63,923 bases of DNA from Opitutaceae bacterium (GTDB taxonomy: Bacteria; Verrucomicrobiota; Verrucomicrobiia; Opitutales; Opitutaceae), in assembly GCA_024711005.1 (NCBI GenBank), contig JANJTQ010000229.1, positions 1 to 63,923 on the forward strand. Direction: 5' to 3'. A model generated the notes under the pieces. That model made no database searches. It saw only the letters and a list, made by a program, of their open reading frames with translations, and was not told the DNA's origin. How positions within the stretch are numbered: position 1 is the first letter of the stretch; each line of letters begins with the position of its first letter. Of this stretch, positions 60,681 through 63,923 are shown one piece after another. Position numbers and translations under genes: made by a program.

Positions 60681-63620
60681 AACCCCTCCCCCGCCCTCAG
60701 CATCGGCATCGATCTCGGCACGAGCAACTGCGCCCTCGCCGTGGTGCCCGCCGGTGCGCCCGACGGAGCCGCCCCGCCGCCACAAAGCGTCCCGATCACC
60801 CAGCCCGAAGAAGGCGGCACCACCCTCGCCGCCGACCTGCTGCCGTCGTTTCTTTATCATCCGCGCCCCGACGAACGCGCCTCGCTCGGAACCGCCCCCG
60901 TGCCCGGACTCCTCGCACGCCGCGCCGCATCGCGCACTCCGGGTCGTGTCACCCATGCCGCGAAGTCCTGGCTCTGCCACCGTCTCGTCGATCGCACACG
61001 CCCGATTCTTCCTTGGGCCAGCACCGAGGTCCCCGAAGCCGAACGCGTTTCCCCGGTCGGCGCCTCCGCCCATTTTCTGCGCCAAGTCTGGGCCAGCGCC
61101 CAACCGTTTCTCCCTGCAACGACAGGCTCTCCCACAAGCGAATGGTCCGACATCCCGATCATTCTCACAGTCCCCGCATCCTTCGCCCCTGACGCACAAG
61201 AGCTGACTCTCGCCGCCGCCCGCGAAGCCGGCCTCCCCAATCACGTCCGCCTCCTCGAGGAACCCCAGGCCGTCTTCTACGATTGGCTCGCCCGCCACGG
61301 CGGCCCCGCCGGCCTGCCCGCATGGATCACCGAACGCGCCCGCGCCCCGGAAGGCTTTCATCTCCTCGTCTGCGACCTCGGTGGCGGCACGTCCGACTTC
61401 AGTCTCTTCACCGCCCGACCCGCCGCACCCGACGATTCGTCCGGACTTCCCCGCCTCGAACGCATCGCCGTCGGCGAACACCTGCTGCTTGGCGGCGACA
61501 ATATCGACGCGGCCCTCGCCCACTGGATCGCAGCACGTCTCGGCGGCACACCCGATCCCCGCGCCTGGCCCGGACTCGTCGCCACCGCTCGCGATGCCAA
61601 GGAAGCCATCCTCGCCCGCGCACCCGACGACGACACGCCGCACACGCTCGCCGTCACGCTTCCCGGCGGCGCACTCTGGGGCTCCACCCGCTCCTTCACC
61701 CTTGAACCCGCCGATGTACGCGCACTGGTGATCGACGGGTTTTTCCCCGAGTGCGCCGCCGACGCGAGTCCCGAACGCCCCGCCGGCGGACTCCGCGAAC
61801 TCGGCCTGCCCTTCGCCGCCGACTCCGCCATCACCCGTCATCTCGCCGCCTTCCTGCAGGGGCGTCGCGTGGACGCCGTGCTCTATAATGGCGGCACCCT
61901 CGCCCCGCTCTTTCTACGCGAACGCCTCACCCGCCTGCTCACCACCTGGCAAGGTCATCCTGTCGTCGAACTCGACAACCCGCGCCCCGATCAAGCCGTC
62001 GCCCTCGGCGCCGCGTGGTTTGGCGCGCAACTCCGTCGCGGCACCCCGCTCATCGCCAGCCACGCCGCCCACGCCTTCTGGATCGAAACCGCCACGAGCA
62101 ACCGCCCCGCCTCTCAGCCTTCCGCCTCCGAACCTCAGGCCTCCTCAGTGCCGGCTCCGAGCCTCCTCTGTATCCTGCCCCACGGCACGCCCCTCGATCA
62201 ACCGGTGCGCGTTGCCCCGCCCGGACTGCTCGCGCGCGTGGACCAACCCATCGCGTTCCGGCTCTACTCGTCGGCCCGTCCCGCCGACGAACGCGCCGGC
62301 GAACTACGCCCGGCCGGCCCCGATCACACCGCGTTGCCCGAACTCACCGCGTTTCTCCAAATTCCACCCGGTGCTCCGCGTGCCGCCAACGGCGTCCTCC
62401 CCGTTGCCCTTGAAGCCACCATCAACGCCGTCGGCCTGCTCCGCGTGCGTTGCATCCCGCTGAATCCCCCCGCCGGCTACCCCGAAGCCTGGGACCTCCG
62501 CTTCCCCCTCCGCCCCAATCTTTCTCTTAATCGTTCTCTTTCTCCCTTCGAAGACCACTCCTGCTCCGATTCCGCCCCTCCGAATCGTTCTCGTTCTCAT
62601 ACTCGTTCTCTTTCTCCCGCTCCGGATTCCACCCCTCAGGTCCTCGCCCCCGCCCTCGCCGCCATCGAAGCCGTCTTCATTCCTGCCAAATCAGCGCCTT
62701 CCCCCTCCGAACCGCAGGTTTCAGGTCTCAAGTCTCAGGTTTCGGCCGAAGCCACGCCGCGCACTCTCTTCGCCGAACTCGAACGCCTCCTGGAAAAACC
62801 TCGCGCCGACTGGTCTCCCGAGATCCTCCGCGGACTCTGGCCCGCGCTCGCCGCCACGATCACACGACGTCAGCGCTCCCCCGATCACGAAGCAACCTGG
62901 CTCAGCCTCGCCGGATACTGCCTGCGCCCGGGTTGCGGCTGGCCGCTTGACGACACGCGCCTCAACGAACTCTGGCGCGTGCGCGAACTCGGCCTCGCTT
63001 TCCCCCGCGATCCCCGCGTGCAAACCCAGGAGTGGATCCTCTGGCGGCGCGTGGCCGGCGGACTCGACGCCAACCGGCAGACCACGCTCTGGCGACGTTG
63101 GGAAAATCCACTGCGCTCCGCCGAGGCGCCGCCCGAACTTGTCCGCGCCGCCGCCACGCTCGAACGCCTCCCTCAAGACACCCGTCGCCAACTCCTGCGG
63201 CGCTTGCTCGATCGCCTGCCGCGACTCATCAAAACCAAGTCAGGCCAACTCGAAGCCTCGCTCTGGGCCGTCGGTCGCCTTTGTTCACGTCGCGCGCTCT
63301 CCGGCGATCCGGCGGCCGTGCTGCCGCCCGATGTGTTGTCGGACCTGCTCGCCACGTTTGCACCGCTCAAATTCGGACCGCACACCGCGGCGGCTTGCGC
63401 CGCGCTCGCGCACGCCTTCCGCCGCACCGGCGAACGCACGCTCGATGCGTCCCCCGACGTTCAAGCCACCGCGCTTGAGTTGCTCACGCGTTGGCAGGCG
63501 ACCTCGGCGCAACTCGAACGCGTCCGCGATCTTCGCCCCGACGACGACGCGGCGGACTGGCAAGCCCTCGCCGGCGACCGCCTCCCGCCGGGTCTGATCT
63601 TCTCCGCCAAGAGCCGATGA
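60654..63620 (+). CDS. Hsp70-family protein with C-terminal DUF3731-like domain
   Basis: A 988-residue protein. The Hsp70 ATPase core (IGIDLGTSNCALAVVPAG, ILTVPASFAPDAQEL, EEPQAVFYDWLA, CDLGGGTSDFSLF, GEHLLLGGDNIDAALA) covers residues about 15-400; residues about 410-610 match the DUF3731-associated part; residues about 700-985 form a helical DUF3731-like domain (LRGLWPALAATITRRQRS, WRVRELGLAFPRDP). Residues about 620-700 contain repeat-derived sequence (NLSLNRSLSP, NRSRSHTRSLSP, QVSGLKSQVS). The GTG start at 60654 gives YFVSFVVKNP first and lies inside a dispersed repeat; starts at 60663 or 60672 are equally open. Probable partner of the first Hsp70. Confidence 0.9.
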   Translation: MYFVSFVVKNPSPALSIGIDLGTSNCALAVVPAGAPDGAAPPPQSVPITQPEEGGTTLAADLLPSFLYHPRPDERASLGTAPVPGLLARRAASRTPGRVTHAAKSWLCHRLVDRTRPILPWASTEVPEAERVSPVGASAHFLRQVWASAQPFLPATTGSPTSEWSDIPIILTVPASFAPDAQELTLAAAREAGLPNHVRLLEEPQAVFYDWLARHGGPAGLPAWITERARAPEGFHLLVCDLGGGTSDFSLFTARPAAPDDSSGLPRLERIAVGEHLLLGGDNIDAALAHWIAARLGGTPDPRAWPGLVATARDAKEAILARAPDDDTPHTLAVTLPGGALWGSTRSFTLEPADVRALVIDGFFPECAADASPERPAGGLRELGLPFAADSAITRHLAAFLQGRRVDAVLYNGGTLAPLFLRERLTRLLTTWQGHPVVELDNPRPDQAVALGAAWFGAQLRRGTPLIASHAAHAFWIETATSNRPASQPSASEPQASSVPAPSLLCILPHGTPLDQPVRVAPPGLLARVDQPIAFRLYSSARPADERAGELRPAGPDHTALPELTAFLQIPPGAPRAANGVLPVALEATINAVGLLRVRCIPLNPPAGYPEAWDLRFPLRPNLSLNRSLSPFEDHSCSDSAPPNRSRSHTRSLSPAPDSTPQVLAPALAAIEAVFIPAKSAPSPSEPQVSGLKSQVSAEATPRTLFAELERLLEKPRADWSPEILRGLWPALAATITRRQRSPDHEATWLSLAGYCLRPGCGWPLDDTRLNELWRVRELGLAFPRDPRVQTQEWILWRRVAGGLDANRQTTLWRRWENPLRSAEAPPELVRAAATLERLPQDTRRQLLRRLLDRLPRLIKTKSGQLEASLWAVGRLCSRRALSGDPAAVLPPDVLSDLLATFAPLKFGPHTAAACAALAHAFRRTGERTLDASPDVQATALELLTRWQATSAQLERVRDLRPDDDAADWQALAGDRLPPGLIFSAKSR
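62518..62640 (+). repeat. CGTTCTC/TTTCTC repeats inside the second Hsp70 gene
   Basis: aatctttctcttaatcgttctctttctc (62518-62545) and aatcgttctcgttctcatactcgttctctttctc (62583-62616) translate to serine/arginine-rich linkers (NLSLNRSLSP and NRSRSHTRSLSP) between the Hsp70 core and the C-terminal domain. The same repeat recurs just after the gene at 63627. Confidence 0.8.
62715..62743 (+). repeat. CAGGTTTCAGGTCTC microsatellite-like repeat inside the second Hsp70 gene
   Basis: caggtttcaggtctcaag followed by tctcaggtttc gives the peptide QVSGLKSQVS in the same linker; different unit from the CGTTCTC repeat nearby. Confidence 0.7.
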
Positions 63621-63923
63621 TGAGTCTCCCCCTTCTCGTTCTCGTAATCGTTCTCTTTCTCGTTCTCTCGGTTTTTAGTACCGCACCGTTCCGAAACGAG
63701 AACGAGAACGACCGGCTCGGAAATATAGGGGCTCGCTTGCGAACGATGGATCGAAACTCGCCGAAAAATTGGCCACAATTCCACCGAGCGGCAATCGACA
63801 CAAATCCGATCAGGACTGTGTTAACGGGCCGACGGTTTTCTGGTGTATGTTCATCGTGAGGTTACCCCGCCTCGCCGCGTGAAATCATCGCGCGGCAGAT
63901 CAAGCCCGCCCCCCCCCCCCCCC
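63621..63923. other. Terminal 303 bp: repeats, possible short ORF, poly-C end
   Basis: After the Hsp70 stop the sequence holds a CGTTCTC repeat (63627-63667) paired with an inverted GAGAACGAGAACG arm (63692-63711), then an uninformative stretch, and ends in a run of more than ten C residues (63906-63923), probably an assembly edge. A short reading frame (ATG 63617, hydrophobic start MSLPLLVLVIVLFLVLS) exists to 63859 but its sequence is made from the repeat, so it was not called. Confidence 0.6.

Noticed and set aside
63617-63859. Short plus-strand frame with hydrophobic start at the right end
   Set aside because: The hydrophobic stretch is translated from the CGTTCTC repeat; no independent evidence of a gene.
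1-63923. CRISPR array, tRNA or rRNA genes, complete insertion sequence, prophage
   Set aside because: I looked for regularly spaced repeats, cloverleaf-type sequences, rRNA-like segments and transposase or phage proteins and found none; the repeats present are isolated palindromes.

Overview
The window is a GC-rich, gene-dense chromosomal segment of a Gram-negative bacterium: it has kdsB for LPS, outer-membrane barrels, Tat and Sec signals, and a lipoprotein. The gene mix (lutABC, DUF4038 glycosidase, CHASE2/FecR proteins, a DUF2760-Hsp70-Hsp70 block, GSCFA protein, many start codons without a Shine-Dalgarno sequence) together with dispersed palindromic repeats suggests Verrucomicrobiota, probably Opitutaceae. 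That placement is inference; there is no rRNA, tRNA, CRISPR array or complete transposon to fix it. The right end is a poly-C run and looks like a contig edge.

Layout. 1-8 kb: a Tat-exported MBL hydrolase (cut by the window edge), lutCBA, and divergently rhaB, then a ketopantoate reductase-like gene and a DUF4038 glycosidase; rhamnose breakdown gives lactaldehyde/lactate, which LutABC can oxidise. 8-15 kb: a divergent envelope/signalling locus of CHASE2 cyclase plus small FecR protein against a 994-aa FecR repeat protein plus an outer-membrane barrel. 15-24 kb: small gene, NucA-type nuclease coupled to a pRiA4b ORF-3-like gene, kamA, carA, EEP phosphatase, exported protein, hybrid kinase. 24-33 kb: kdsB, HPr, tatD, M32 carboxypeptidase, DUF4097 protein, ArsC/Spx-like protein, secreted EEP protein, ABC ATPase with a CaCA-like exchanger. 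33-43 kb: hrpA, HTH-only LysR fragment, rpsI-rplM, TorF-like barrel, DUF423, cca, tal. 43-54 kb: CPA2 antiporter, GH20-like enzyme, GSCFA/SGNH pair, purEK, lipoprotein, sigma-54-type amt. 54-64 kb: two histidine kinases and the DUF2760/Hsp70/Hsp70-DUF3731 operon.

The most unusual signal is not one gene. Several families of short palindromic elements sit inside conserved protein-coding genes without breaking the frame: a 64-bp GTGGC...GCCAC element in both tatD and hrpA, a second family (GGTAGGGCGAGGC) in hrpA and in an intergenic site, and a TTGTCAC/GTGACAA palindrome inside the carboxypeptidase and GH20 genes as well as upstream of kamA/carA. Other palindromes and microsatellite-like repeats lie between genes and inside the second Hsp70 gene, where one dispersed repeat even supplies the start codon. 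Together they look like peptide-adding mobile palindromes comparable in behaviour to Rickettsia palindromic elements.
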